The notes under the pieces are model-generated. The model made no database searches, was not told the origin of the DNA, and saw only the letters and a list, made by a program, of their open reading frames with translations. The translations under genes and the position numbers were made by a program. A stretch of 64,000 nucleotides of DNA from Roseateles saccharophilus (GTDB lineage: Bacteria > Pseudomonadota > Gammaproteobacteria > Burkholderiales > Burkholderiaceae_C), in assembly GCF_004342485.1 (NCBI RefSeq), contig NZ_SMBU01000013.1, positions 1-64,000 of the forward strand, in the 5' to 3' direction. Every line of letters begins with the position of its first letter. Within the stretch, counting starts at the first letter, position 1. Shown piece after piece: positions 1 through 10,493 of this stretch.

Positions 1-500
1 CCCTGCTGGTTGTGCAGCCAGCCGGTCAGCGACACCAGCAGCCCGGAGGCGATGACGGCGCCGAGGTTCCAGCACATGCCCTGCAGGCCGGAGTAGCGCG
101 CCTGGTCGGTCTTGGAGGCCGTGGTCATGAAGACGCCGTCGGCGCAGGTGTCCTGCGTGGCCGACGCGAAGCCGGTGATCCAGAAGAAGGCCAGCGAGAG
201 CTTGAAGAAGCCCTCGGTGGGCAGGCACAGCGCGACGAGGCCCAGCGAGGCCATCATCGTGAACTCCATGCTGATGACCCAGAAGCGCTTGCTGCGGTAG
301 GCCTCCAGCAGCGGCGCCCAGAGCGGCTTGAGCACCCAGGGCAGGTACATCTGCGAGGTGTAGAGGGCGATGTCCTCGTTGGCGATGCCGAGGTTCTTGT
401 AGATGATGGCCGCGACGACGCCGACCATCACATTGGGCAGGCCCATGGCGAGGTAGAGCGAGGGCACCCAGGTCAGCAGATGGCGACGGGTCGATGGCAT
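1..500 (-). CDS. MFS permease, AmpG/PAT-like, 3' end outside window
   Basis: About 166 N-terminal residues are visible, starting at an ATG (498-500) preceded by GGAG. The protein begins with charged residues (MPSTRRHLL) and then hydrophobic helices. It contains the motif DIALYTSQMYLPWVLKPLW and an early helix with GLPN, which resemble AmpG-type major facilitator permeases that import glycan fragments. It is the last visible gene of the minus operon behind GH9 and GH31, with 23 bases between the GH9 stop and this start. The likely role is uptake of xyloglucan oligosaccharides or sugars across the inner membrane, which is inferred from position. The substrate cannot be read from the sequence. 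Confidence 0.8.
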   Translation of the reverse strand, partial: MPSTRRHLLTWVPSLYLAMGLPNVMVGVVAAIIYKNLGIANEDIALYTSQMYLPWVLKPLWAPLLEAYRSKRFWVISMEFTMMASLGLVALCLPTEGFFKLSLAFFWITGFASATQDTCADGVFMTTASKTDQARYSGLQGMCWNLGAVIASGLLVSLTGWLHNQQ

Positions 501-523
501 GGAGTCTCCGTATTGTTTTTTGG

Positions 524-2221
524 TCAGTGCGGACGCGGCGTCAGGGCCTGCAAGGCCGCCGACACATAGACCAGCGGCGCGTTCCAGTTGATCGCGACCT
601 CGTTGCTGGCATAGCTGCAGAAGTGGTCGAGATAGGACAGCGCGGCCCGCTTCGACGCGTAGCGCACCGGGCAGCCGGCCTGGTCCTGCTGGCCGGGGTT
701 GGGGCCGCCGACGAGGAAGCCGGGCACGGGTTCGTCAACGCCATCGGCCTCGGAGGGGCGGTGGTGGGGGTGCACGGGCGGCTGGGCACCGAAGCCCGTC
801 ACGAAGGAGCGGCCCAGCGGGTTGCGGCCCAGCACATGGTCGAACAGCGCCTGCGCGGCGGCCAGCAACTCGGGTCGGGGCTGGAGGCGGTAGGCCTGGA
901 TCAGCATCAGCGCGCGGTTCAGCGCGCCGGAGTTGCTGCCCCAGTCGAAGTCCTGCGCGCGCAGGCCGACACGCCAGGCCGAGGCCCGCCAGCTGGACAG
1001 CAGTTCGTTTGCAAACACCACGACACGAGATTCGACGACAACGCTGTCATTGTGTTCGAGTTTGTGGCGCTGCTGGGCTAGGGTTAGCCATGCCAGGCCC
1101 TTCACATCGCCCCAGGACGGCAGGCTGATGGCCAGCTTGTCGAGATCAGGCCGGTAGCCCGCCTCGCCGGTGGCGATCCAGAGCTCGGTGCCGGCCCAGG
1201 CGAATTCGTCGGACAGTTCGACGTCACCGTAGTCGCCGGTGCGGATGTCGGGCGGCTGGCGGTAGACCTCGGCAGGATGGGCCTGGGCCCAGTCCCAGGC
1301 GCACCGCGCGGCGGCCAGCATGCGCGCGGACAGGCCCGGGCGCTGCGCATCGAAGGCGGCGAACACACGGCTGGCCTGGGCCATGACGGCGGCGAAGTCC
1401 AGCGCCGCCGCGGTGCTCTTGCCGACGACGTAGCGCTCCCCCGTCGCATCGGCCGGCATGACGACGCCGTCGAAGCCCTTGTTCGTGAGCTTGGCGTAGA
1501 CGCCGCCATCGGCCGGGTCCTGCATGGCCAGCATCCAGTCCAGGTTCCACAGCGCCTCGTTCAACAGGTCGGGCAGGCCGTTGCCGCTCTCCGGGATGTG
1601 GAGGTTCTGCTGCCTGAAGACTTCCGGGAAATGCTCCCAGGCGGCCAGCAGCGTGTAGACCGTGATGCCGGAGTTGACGATGTATTTGTTGTAGTCGCCG
1701 GCGTCGTACCAGCCCTTGGGCGCCGCGATGACCGTGCCCTCGGGCCGCCCCGGGCCGACGGCCGAGGCGTGCACGAGGACATGGTCGTCCGGATGGCCGG
1801 CGGGCCGCGCCCAGCGGCCGGCGTACACGCCCGGCAGCGCCGTGCTGGCGCGGTTGAAGTAATAGGCCTTGATGGCCGCCACGTTCACGGCCGCATAGAC
1901 GTCGGCGGCGATGTCGAAGGCCGGCGAGTCGGGCAGGCCGTCGACATGCAGGCGGTAGCGGCCGGGCCGCCGCAGCGCGGAGAAGTCGGCCAGGCGCACG
2001 GCCCCGCCGGCCGGCTCCCAGACCGCTGACGCGCCGAGCCGGCCACGCAGCACGACGCGGCCCGTGCCGGCATCGACGACGCGGAAGCTGCCGGCCTCGC
2101 CGCCCACCACGCCCGCGACCTTGGCCGCGCCGGGCGGGTAGCCGAGCTGGTTGACGGCAATGCCGTCGGCGCCGGCAGCGCCCGCCGCCGCCATCGCCAG
2201 GGACAGCAGCAGGCGGCGCAT
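524..2221 (-). CDS. GH9 endo-beta-1,4-glucanase, exported
   Basis: The 565-residue protein has a short Sec-type signal peptide (about residues 1-18), an N-terminal immunoglobulin-like CelD_N domain (GIAVNQLGY, about 20-105) and a GH9 (alpha/alpha)6 catalytic domain. The catalytic-base motif DAGD is at D173-D176, a signature-like HPHHRPS lies near the C-terminal third, and the catalytic acid is E541 in ASNEVAINWNAPLVY. The family cleaves beta-1,4-glucan backbones, including cellulose and sometimes xyloglucan. The start overlaps the GH31 stop by one base, so translation is probably coupled. It likely acts outside the cytoplasm to make oligosaccharides for the locus transporters. Confidence 0.93.
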   Translation of the reverse strand: MRRLLLSLAMAAAGAAGADGIAVNQLGYPPGAAKVAGVVGGEAGSFRVVDAGTGRVVLRGRLGASAVWEPAGGAVRLADFSALRRPGRYRLHVDGLPDSPAFDIAADVYAAVNVAAIKAYYFNRASTALPGVYAGRWARPAGHPDDHVLVHASAVGPGRPEGTVIAAPKGWYDAGDYNKYIVNSGITVYTLLAAWEHFPEVFRQQNLHIPESGNGLPDLLNEALWNLDWMLAMQDPADGGVYAKLTNKGFDGVVMPADATGERYVVGKSTAAALDFAAVMAQASRVFAAFDAQRPGLSARMLAAARCAWDWAQAHPAEVYRQPPDIRTGDYGDVELSDEFAWAGTELWIATGEAGYRPDLDKLAISLPSWGDVKGLAWLTLAQQRHKLEHNDSVVVESRVVVFANELLSSWRASAWRVGLRAQDFDWGSNSGALNRALMLIQAYRLQPRPELLAAAQALFDHVLGRNPLGRSFVTGFGAQPPVHPHHRPSEADGVDEPVPGFLVGGPNPGQQDQAGCPVRYASKRAALSYLDHFCSYASNEVAINWNAPLVYVSAALQALTPRPH

Positions 2222-4494
2222 CAGGCCGTCGTCCAGTACAGCGCGGTGCCGTCGCCCTGCACGGGGCTGCGCCGGCCGTCGACCTCCAGCGCCCAGTCGC
2301 GCAGCGCGCCTTCGCTCACCTCGGCGGCATAGCGCTGGCCCTGGCGGCTGACCGTGCCGCGCGCGGCGACCTGCCCGTCCAGCCCGACGACCGTGAAGGC
2401 CGCACAGGCGCCGTCGTCCAGCTCGAACACACGCAGCACGGTGCCGCGGGCGTAGTCGTAGTCGGGCTTCTGCATCTCGGCGCCCCAGGCGATGACGCTG
2501 TTCGGCGCGGCATAGAGCGGCATGGACAGGAAGCCATGCGTCTCACGGTGCCAGCGCCCGCCGGGCTTCTTCTCGCCGGACAGCAGATGGGTCCATCGCC
2601 CCTCGGGCAGGTAGAAGTCCACCTCGCCGCTCTCCGTGAAGACGGGCGCGACGAGCAGGGCTTCGCCGAGCTGGTACTGCCGGTCCAGCGTCGCGCAGGC
2701 GGGGTCCTGCGGATGCTCCATCAGCATGGAGCGCATCAGCGGCACGCCGGTCTGCGTGGCCTCGTGGGCCTTCGCGTAGAGGTAGGGCATCAGCTGGTGC
2801 TTGAGCCGCGTGAAGACGCGCAGCACGTCGCAGCTCTCCTCGTCCACCAGCCATGGCACCCGGTAGCTGCTGCTGCCGTGCAGGCGGCTGTGCGAGGACA
2901 TCAGGCCGAACTGGATCCAGCGCTTGTAGACGGCCGGCGGCGGGTTGCCCTCGAAGCCGCCGATGTCATGGCTCCAGAAGGCGAAGCCACAGCTGGTGAG
3001 CGACAGGCCGCCGCGCAGGCTCTCGGCCATGGATTCGAAGGTGCTCCAGCAGTCGCCGCCCCAGTGCACCGGGAAGCGCTGGCCCGAGGCATAGGTGGAG
3101 CGGGCGAAGACGATGGCGTCGGGGCCCTGCACCTCCTGCAGCAGCTCGAACACGGCCTGGTTGTATTGCAGCGCGTAGAGGTTGTGCATCTCGGCGGGGT
3201 CGGAGCCGTCGAAGTAGCTGACGCCCTCGCTCGGGATGCGCTCGCCGAAGTCGGTCTTGAAGCAGTCGGCGCCCATGGCCAGCAGGCGGCGCAGATGACC
3301 CTGGTACCAGGCCTTGGCAGCAGGGCTTGTGAAGTCCACGATGGCCATGCCGGGCTGCCACTGGTCGGTCTGGAAGGTCAGGCCATTCGTCCTCTTGATG
3401 AAGTAACCGTTCGTGACCCCCTCGGCGAACAGCGGCGACTTCTGCGCCACATAGGGGTTGATCCAGAGGCTGATCTTCAGGCCCTTGGCATGCAGGCGCT
3501 TCAGCATGGCCTCGGGCTCGGGGAAGCCGCGGCGGTCCCATTCGAAGTCGCACCACTGGAACTCGCGCATCCAGAAGCAGTCGAAGTGAAAGACCGACAG
3601 CGGCAGCTCGCGCCGCGCCATCTCGTCGATGAAGTGGGTGGCCGTGGCCTCGTCGTACTGGGTCGTGAACGAGGTCGTCATCCACAGGCCGAAGCTCCAG
3701 GCGGGCGGCAGCGGTGCGCGGCCGGTCAGCGCGGTCAGGCGGCCGACAACCTCCTTGGGCGTGGGGCCGGCGATGACGCAGTAGTCCAGGCTCTCGCCTT
3801 CGCGGCTGAACTGCACGCGGGCGACCTTCTCGGAGCCGACCTCGAAGGACACCGGGCCGGCCTCGTTGACGAGCACGCCATAGCCGCGGCTGGTCATGTA
3901 GAAGGGCACGCTCTTGTAGGCCTGCTCGCAGGCCGTGCCGCCGTCCTTGTTGCTGTTCTCCACCACCTGGCCGTTCTTGACCCAGGGCGTGAAGCGCTCG
4001 CCCAGGCCGTAGACGTTCTCGCCGACGGCCAGCGTCAGCTGCTCGTGCACATGGTTGCCCTTGCCGACCCACTGGATGTAGCCCAGGCCGCGCCAGTCGC
4101 TCTTGGTCAGCACGCGCTCGCCTTCGCGGAAGGTGAGGCTCCAGCCCTCGCCCTTCTTCACGTCGACCGAGATCGCGCCGGAGGTCAGCGTGGCCGTCGT
4201 TTCGCCGTCGACGATCTGCACGACAGGCCGGCCGGCGCCCGGCATCGGCACATGCAGGCGCGGCGGCGTGGAGGCCGCGTAGTGCTCGACGCTGACGCGG
4301 ATGACGCCCTCGAGCGGCGAGCTCAGCGTCACGGTCAGCGTGGGGCCTTGCAGCGTGTCGCCGCGGTGCTTGATCGGCCGCGTCGTGGCGAGCACGACGA
4401 GGCGCTCTTCGTGGGCTTCCAGCGCATAGGCCTCGGCCGCGTAGTGCGCGGCGATGCCAGGCTGCAGCAGCCACTGTCCATCGGTGAACTTCAT
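2221..4494 (-). CDS. GH31 alpha-xylosidase (YicI/Xyl31A type)
   Basis: The 757-residue protein has no signal peptide, so it is probably cytoplasmic. The nucleophile motif KTDFGERIP places the nucleophile at D415, and GGDCWSTFESM places the acid/base at D481. These are almost the same positions as in E. coli YicI (D416 and D482). The KTDFGERIP form is typical of alpha-xylosidases rather than alpha-glucosidases. The family removes non-reducing-end alpha-1,6-xylose from xyloglucan oligosaccharides. The gene lies 26 bases downstream of the halogenase-like gene and overlaps GH9. The released xylose would feed XylA and XylB on the other arm of the locus. Confidence 0.95.
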   Translation of the reverse strand: MKFTDGQWLLQPGIAAHYAAEAYALEAHEERLVVLATTRPIKHRGDTLQGPTLTVTLSSPLEGVIRVSVEHYAASTPPRLHVPMPGAGRPVVQIVDGETTATLTSGAISVDVKKGEGWSLTFREGERVLTKSDWRGLGYIQWVGKGNHVHEQLTLAVGENVYGLGERFTPWVKNGQVVENSNKDGGTACEQAYKSVPFYMTSRGYGVLVNEAGPVSFEVGSEKVARVQFSREGESLDYCVIAGPTPKEVVGRLTALTGRAPLPPAWSFGLWMTTSFTTQYDEATATHFIDEMARRELPLSVFHFDCFWMREFQWCDFEWDRRGFPEPEAMLKRLHAKGLKISLWINPYVAQKSPLFAEGVTNGYFIKRTNGLTFQTDQWQPGMAIVDFTSPAAKAWYQGHLRRLLAMGADCFKTDFGERIPSEGVSYFDGSDPAEMHNLYALQYNQAVFELLQEVQGPDAIVFARSTYASGQRFPVHWGGDCWSTFESMAESLRGGLSLTSCGFAFWSHDIGGFEGNPPPAVYKRWIQFGLMSSHSRLHGSSSYRVPWLVDEESCDVLRVFTRLKHQLMPYLYAKAHEATQTGVPLMRSMLMEHPQDPACATLDRQYQLGEALLVAPVFTESGEVDFYLPEGRWTHLLSGEKKPGGRWHRETHGFLSMPLYAAPNSVIAWGAEMQKPDYDYARGTVLRVFELDDGACAAFTVVGLDGQVAARGTVSRQGQRYAAEVSEGALRDWALEVDGRRSPVQGDGTALYWTTA

Positions 4495-4520
4495 GGTGGT
4501 TCTTGGGTCTCTTCAGGGGG

Positions 4521-6047
4521 TCAGGGTTGGGGTGGCGCCTTCACGTGGCGTTCGATGTAGTCACCGTGGTCGGGCACGCCGGCCGCGGTCTGCGCGATGG
4601 CCTGGCGCAGACGCGTGAAGTGCTGCAACAGGGCCTTGGCGTCGATGTGATCGACGAAGGGGTCGTGGCTCTCGGGCTGCAGGCCCAGGCCGAGGAAGAG
4701 GGACACCCAGGACGGCTCGGCAAAGCCCTCGGGGTCGAAGATGGCGACGCGTGCCGCGCCGCGGAAAAGCTCGATCTGGTGAGCCAGCGAGTCCGGGATG
4801 GGCATGGCCGCGCAGTAGCGCCACAGCTCGCTGTCGCGCCTCTCGGTCAGCTTGTAGTGCAGCACGATGAAGTCGCGGATGGACTCGTACTGCCCGGCCA
4901 TGCGGCGGTTGAACTCGGCCGCCAGATGCGGCTTGAACCGCTTGTCCGGGAAGAGCTGGATGAGCCGCCCGACGCCGTCCATGATGAGCTGGATGCTGGT
5001 GGACTCCAACGGCTCCAGGAAACCGCCGGAGAGGCCGATGGCGACGACGTTCTTCACCCAGCCCTGGCGGCGCCGGCCGGTCGTGAAGCGCAGCTGGCGC
5101 GGCGTGTCCAGCGCGCGGCTGTCCAGGCCCGCGAGCAGCGTGGCGGCGGCCTCGTCGTCGCCGATGAAGCCGCTGCAGTAGACATGGCCGTTGCCGGTGC
5201 GGTGCTGCAGCGGGATGCGCCACTGCCAGCCGGCCGGCTTGGCGGTGGACATCGTGTAGGGCGTCAGCGGTGCGACACGTTCGCTCGGCACGGCCAGCGC
5301 GCTGTTGCAGGGCAGCAGCGCGCTCCAGTCCTCGAAGGGCGACTGCATCGCGCCGGCGATCAGCAGCGCCCGGAAGCCCGAGCAGTCGATGAAGAGGTCG
5401 CCGTCGACGCGGCGGCCGTCGGCCAGCCTCACGGCAGCGACGAAGCCGTCCTCGGGCCGCAGTTCCACGTCGACGATGGTGCCCTCGACGCGCTGGGCGC
5501 CGCGCGCCAGCGCGTACTCGCGCAGATAGGCGGCGTAGAGGCCGGCGTCGAAGTGGTAAGCAAAGGAATAGGCATTGGCCGCCGACGGCGCGCCGTCCAC
5601 GGGCGGCGTGAAGCGGTTGCGCAGCGCCATCACCGTGGCCATGGACCAGTCCTCGTAGCCGGGCAGGCCGTCCACGATGCGCGACAGGCGCAGCCAGTGC
5701 TGCCAGGGCGAGCGGTTGTCGATGGCCGGGCCGAAGTCGCCGAAGCCATGGAAGAAGCGCCGGCCCAGGCGGCCCCAGTCGCGGAACTCGATGCCGAGCT
5801 TGAAGCTGCCCTGGGTGCGCCTGACGAAGTCGGCGTCGTCCAGGCCCAGCGTGCGGTTGTAGGCGCGGATGGGCGGCAGCGTGGCCTCGCCGACGCCGAT
5901 GCTGCCGATGTCCGGCGACTCGACCAGCACGATCTCGCAGCGCCCAGCGCCCGCCTTCTCGAAGCGCTGGGCCAACGGGGCCGCCGTCATCCAGCCGGCC
6001 GTGCCGCCACCGACGATGACGATGCGACGGATGGCGCTGTTGCTCAT
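4521..6047 (-). CDS. Tryptophan-halogenase-family flavoprotein
   Basis: The 508-residue protein starts at ATG 6047, preceded by GGGAGG at good spacing. An upstream in-frame start at 6155 lacks such support. The FAD-binding motif is GGGTAGW (residues 13-19). All hallmark residues of flavin-dependent tryptophan halogenases appear intact: K83 in GSFKLGIEF, W274 and W276 in WQWRIP, and E348 in EPLESTS. These correspond to K79, W272/W274 and E346 of PrnA. It is the first gene of the minus operon and faces the xylose-type operator. Halogenase-family genes recur beside TonB receptors in proteobacterial carbohydrate loci, but their substrate is unknown. No tryptophan-related gene is nearby, so its role in xyloglucan use is unexplained. 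Confidence 0.9.
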   Translation of the reverse strand: MSNSAIRRIVIVGGGTAGWMTAAPLAQRFEKAGAGRCEIVLVESPDIGSIGVGEATLPPIRAYNRTLGLDDADFVRRTQGSFKLGIEFRDWGRLGRRFFHGFGDFGPAIDNRSPWQHWLRLSRIVDGLPGYEDWSMATVMALRNRFTPPVDGAPSAANAYSFAYHFDAGLYAAYLREYALARGAQRVEGTIVDVELRPEDGFVAAVRLADGRRVDGDLFIDCSGFRALLIAGAMQSPFEDWSALLPCNSALAVPSERVAPLTPYTMSTAKPAGWQWRIPLQHRTGNGHVYCSGFIGDDEAAATLLAGLDSRALDTPRQLRFTTGRRRQGWVKNVVAIGLSGGFLEPLESTSIQLIMDGVGRLIQLFPDKRFKPHLAAEFNRRMAGQYESIRDFIVLHYKLTERRDSELWRYCAAMPIPDSLAHQIELFRGAARVAIFDPEGFAEPSWVSLFLGLGLQPESHDPFVDHIDAKALLQHFTRLRQAIAQTAAGVPDHGDYIERHVKAPPQP

Positions 6048-6209
6048 GGCCGCCTCCCGGCGCCTGCGTGAGCGCAGGGCGCAAGGCAGCCGCCCGGTCG
6101 GGTCGGGGTCACTGCATGTCTCCTGTAATGGCTTGTACCGGCGCTGCGTTGGCACCGGGCCGCGAGTCTGCGGCCTGCCCGGCCGGGGCGGGAGGGTGTT
6201 TCCCCTTAT

Positions 6210-6234
6210 TTAGTTGGTTCGCCGCACGAACTAA
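6210..6234. promoter_or_regulatory. Xyl-type operator between divergent arms, overlapping both promoters
   Basis: A 25-bp inverted repeat has outer arms TTAGTT and AACTAA and inner half-sites GGTTCG and CGAAC. Its length and outer arms match the Bacillus XylR operator (TTAGTT at one end, AACTAA at the other, same 25-bp span). In plus direction TTAGTT (6210-6215), 16 bp, then TAATAA (6232-6237) could be -35/-10. In minus direction a TTAGTT-like box and TAAATA (complement of 6208-6213) are arranged symmetrically. The site would let the adjacent ROK repressor control both arms. The operator reading is strong; the promoter assignment is inference. Confidence 0.75.
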
Positions 6235-6296
6235 TAATGTTTGCACAAGGCCGGAGCGGCATGCGCCCGGCTCACACAAGACAACGGAGACAGAAC

Positions 6297-7519
6297 TTGC
6301 CCGTCGAGGCCACCGGCAGCCAGCAGCTGCTCAAGGACATCAACCGCATGGCCCTGGTGCGCCACCTGTGCGCCAAGCCGGGCCAGTCGCGCGCCGACCT
6401 GGCCACGGCCGTGGGCCTGACCAAGTCCACCGTCAGCGCGCTCGTGCGCGACCTCGTCGCCGAGGGCTGGCTGGAGGAGCGCGAAGTCGTCGCGACCGGC
6501 GACCTCGGCCGCCGCCCCACGCCCCTCTTCATCGACCCGGCCCGGCTGCTGCTGCTCGGCGCCGAGGTCGACATCGATTCCGCCCGCGTCGTCGCCACCT
6601 CGCTGACCGGCGAGGTCAAGGCCCACGCCGTCGCCAGCCACGGGCCGGGCAAGAGCGCCAAGGCCAGCATCGCCAGCCTGGCCACGGCCCTGCTGAAACT
6701 GCGCCGCCAGTTCGACGCCACCCAGCACCGCATCATCGGCATCGGCGTGGGCCTGCCGGGCGGCGTGGACGAGGCCGAGGGCTTCCTGCATTTCGCGCCC
6801 AACCTGGGCTGGAGCGAGGTGCCCGTGGGCGCGCTGCTGCGCGAGAAGTTCGCCGGCACCGCGCTGGCCGATGTGCCGCTGTTCGTGCAGAACGAGGCCG
6901 ACGTGGCGGCCCTCGGCGAGCTGGAGTTCAACCCCTCGCCGCTGACCGACCCGCTGCTCTACGTCAGCATCAACCAGGGCGTGGGCGCCGGCGTCATCGT
7001 CGGCTGCCGGCTGCTGACCGGCCACCGCGGCTTTGCCGGCGAGGTCGGCCACATCGTGCTGCAGCTGGGCGGCCCGCAATGCTCCTGCGGCCGGAGCGGC
7101 TGCGCCGAGGCGCTGATCGGCCCGCGCGCGATGCTGCGCAGCCTGCCGGGCAGCGAAACCGAGGGGCTGAACGAGATCCGCGCCCGCCTGGCCGCCGGCC
7201 ATGCCGGCCAGACCGCCGCCGTGCGCCAGGCCGGCGAATACCTCGGCGTGCTGCTGAACAACCTCGCCGCCGCCTACGACCCGGCCTGCATCGTCGTCGG
7301 CGGCGCGGCCGTCGAGCTGGGTGACGCCTTCCTGCAGCCCGCGCTGCAGACGCTGGCCGGCTATGCCGCCGCCGCGCGGCTGGCGCCGCCGACCGTGCGC
7401 GTCTCCAGCTTCGGCAGCGATGCCGTCGCCATCGGCGCCGCGGCGCTGGCCCGCTACCGGCTGACCCGCCCGCTGATCTCCACGGCGGCGATGGACGCCG
7501 TGGCCAGGGAGGCGGCCTG

Positions 7520-7520
<1 letters not shown>
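6297..7520 (+). CDS. xylR: ROK-family xylose repressor (XylR-like)
   Basis: The 407-residue form has an N-terminal winged helix-turn-helix (about residues 10-75, LATAVGLTKSTVSALVRDL) and a ROK sugar-kinase-like domain. The zinc motif H252 with C262-S-C264...C269 is intact. I chose TTG 6297 because GGAGA lies six bases upstream. The ATG at 6237 would lie within or at the edge of the operator/-10 region and probably is not transcribed. The stop overlaps the xylB start (TGATG), so the two are co-translated. Likely ligand is xylose or a xyloglucan sugar; repression through the 6210-6234 site is inferred. Confidence 0.9.
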
Positions 7521-8974
<1,454 letters not shown>

Positions 8975-8992
8975 CCCTTCCGCCCCATTCTC

Positions 8993-10309
8993 ATGAGCAG
9001 CTACTTCGAACACATCGCCCCGATCCGCTACGAGGGCCCCGACAGCCAGAGCGAGCTGGCCTTCAAGCACTACGACAAGGACCGCATCGTGCTGGGCCGG
9101 CGCATGGAGGACCAGCTGCGTTTCGCCGTCTGCTACTGGCACAACTTCGTCTGGACCGGCCTGGACCCCTTCGGCGGCGCGACCTTCGAGCGCCCCTGGT
9201 TCCACGGCGGCAGCCCGATGGAGCTGGCCCGCGCCAAGGCCGACGCGGCCTTCGAGTTCTTCCAGAAGCTCGGCGCGCCCTACTACTGCTTCCACGACCG
9301 CGACGTCGCCCCCGAGGGCGCCACGCCGCGCGAGAGCCAGGACAACTTCAAGCGCATCGTCGAGCTGCTGGCCGAGAAGCAGCGGGCCACGGGCATGAAG
9401 CTGCTGTGGGGCACGGCCAATCTGTTCAGCCACCGCCGCTTCATGTCGGGCGCGGCCAGCAACCCCGACCCGGCCCTGTTCGCGATGGCCGCGCTGCAGG
9501 TGCGCGACGCGATGGACGCCACGCTCAAGCTCGGCGGCGAGAACTATGTGCTCTGGGGCGGCCGCGAGGGCTACGAGACGCTGCTGAACACGCGCCTGGG
9601 CCAGGAGCTGGACCAGCTCGGCCGCTTCCTCAGCATGGTCGTGGACTACAAGCACAAGATCGGCTTCAAGGGCGCCATCCTGATCGAGCCCAAGCCGCGC
9701 GAGCCGTCCAAGCACCAGTACGACTTCGACGTCGCCACCGTCTACGGCTTCCTCGTGCGCTACGGCCTCGAGAAGGAGGTCAAGGTCAACATCGAGGCCA
9801 ACCACGCGACGCTGTCGGGCCACAGCTTCGAGCACGAGATCGCGACGGCCGGGGCCTTGGGCATCCTCGGCAGCCTGGACATGAACCGCGGCGACCCGCA
9901 GCTGGGCTGGGACACCGACCAGTTCCCCAACAACGTGCCCGAGACGGCGCTGGCCCTCTATCACGTCATCCAGGCCGGCGGCCTCGGCTCGGGCGGCCTG
10001 AACTTCGACGCCAAGGTGCGCCGCCAGTCGCTGGATGCGGCCGACCTCTTCCACGGCCACATCGGCGGCATGGACGTCTGCGCCCAGGGCCTGCTCGCGG
10101 CCGAGAAGATGATCGAGGACGGCCGCCTCAAGGCCGCCGTCGACGCCCGCTACGCCGGCTGGGACACACCCGCCGGCCAGGACATCCTGCAGGGCCGCCA
10201 CACGCTCGGCCAACTGGCCGACCAGGTGCTCGAGCGCAATACCGACGTGGCACCCGTGTCGGCCCGCCAGGAAGCCCTGGAGAACCTCGTCAACCGCTTC
10301 TGCGGCTGA
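8993..10309 (+). CDS. xylA: Xylose isomerase, type II
   Basis: The 438-residue protein has the type II length and start. Catalytic H101 and D104 lie in [11 protein letters not shown] at the same numbering as E. coli XylA. Metal-binding motifs [30 protein letters not shown] and [19 protein letters not shown] are intact. It interconverts D-xylose and D-xylulose in the cytoplasm. It sits between xylB and the TonB receptor. Xylose freed by GH31 and GH39 is the probable source. Confidence 0.97.
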   Translation: MSSYFEHIAPIRYEGPDSQSELAFKHYDKDRIVLGRRMEDQLRFAVCYWHNFVWTGLDPFGGATFERPWFHGGSPMELARAKADAAFEFFQKLGAPYYCFHDRDVAPEGATPRESQDNFKRIVELLAEKQRATGMKLLWGTANLFSHRRFMSGAASNPDPALFAMAALQVRDAMDATLKLGGENYVLWGGREGYETLLNTRLGQELDQLGRFLSMVVDYKHKIGFKGAILIEPKPREPSKHQYDFDVATVYGFLVRYGLEKEVKVNIEANHATLSGHSFEHEIATAGALGILGSLDMNRGDPQLGWDTDQFPNNVPETALALYHVIQAGGLGSGGLNFDAKVRRQSLDAADLFHGHIGGMDVCAQGLLAAEKMIEDGRLKAAVDARYAGWDTPAGQDILQGRHTLGQLADQVLERNTDVAPVSARQEALENLVNRFCG

Positions 10310-10493
10310 CGCAGGCTAACCACACGAGACAGCGCATCCACTCCGCCCCGGACAGACAACGCTGCCATGAACCATCACCCACTTCCCGCCCGACATCGCC
10401 GCGCGCGATGTTGATGCCGGGCAACCTTCCCGCCGAACCAGCAGTCCGACATAGCCAGGCCCCGAGCCCGACACCACAACGAGAGGAGACACT
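10310..10493 (+). promoter_or_regulatory. Leader region ahead of the TonB receptor
   Basis: This 184-base gap has no coding signal. It contains an inverted repeat, ACATCGC and GCGATGT with a five-base loop (10393-10411), and a clear ribosome-binding site GAGAGGAG just before the receptor's GTG start. No clear sigma-70 promoter and no copy of the 25-bp xyl operator is seen. The receptor may be read through from xylA or from an unrecognised promoter here. Confidence 0.4.

Noticed and set aside
6237-6296. ATG start of the ROK repressor at 6237
   Set aside because: It lies within or next to the operator and -10 region; TTG 6297 has a good ribosome-binding site.
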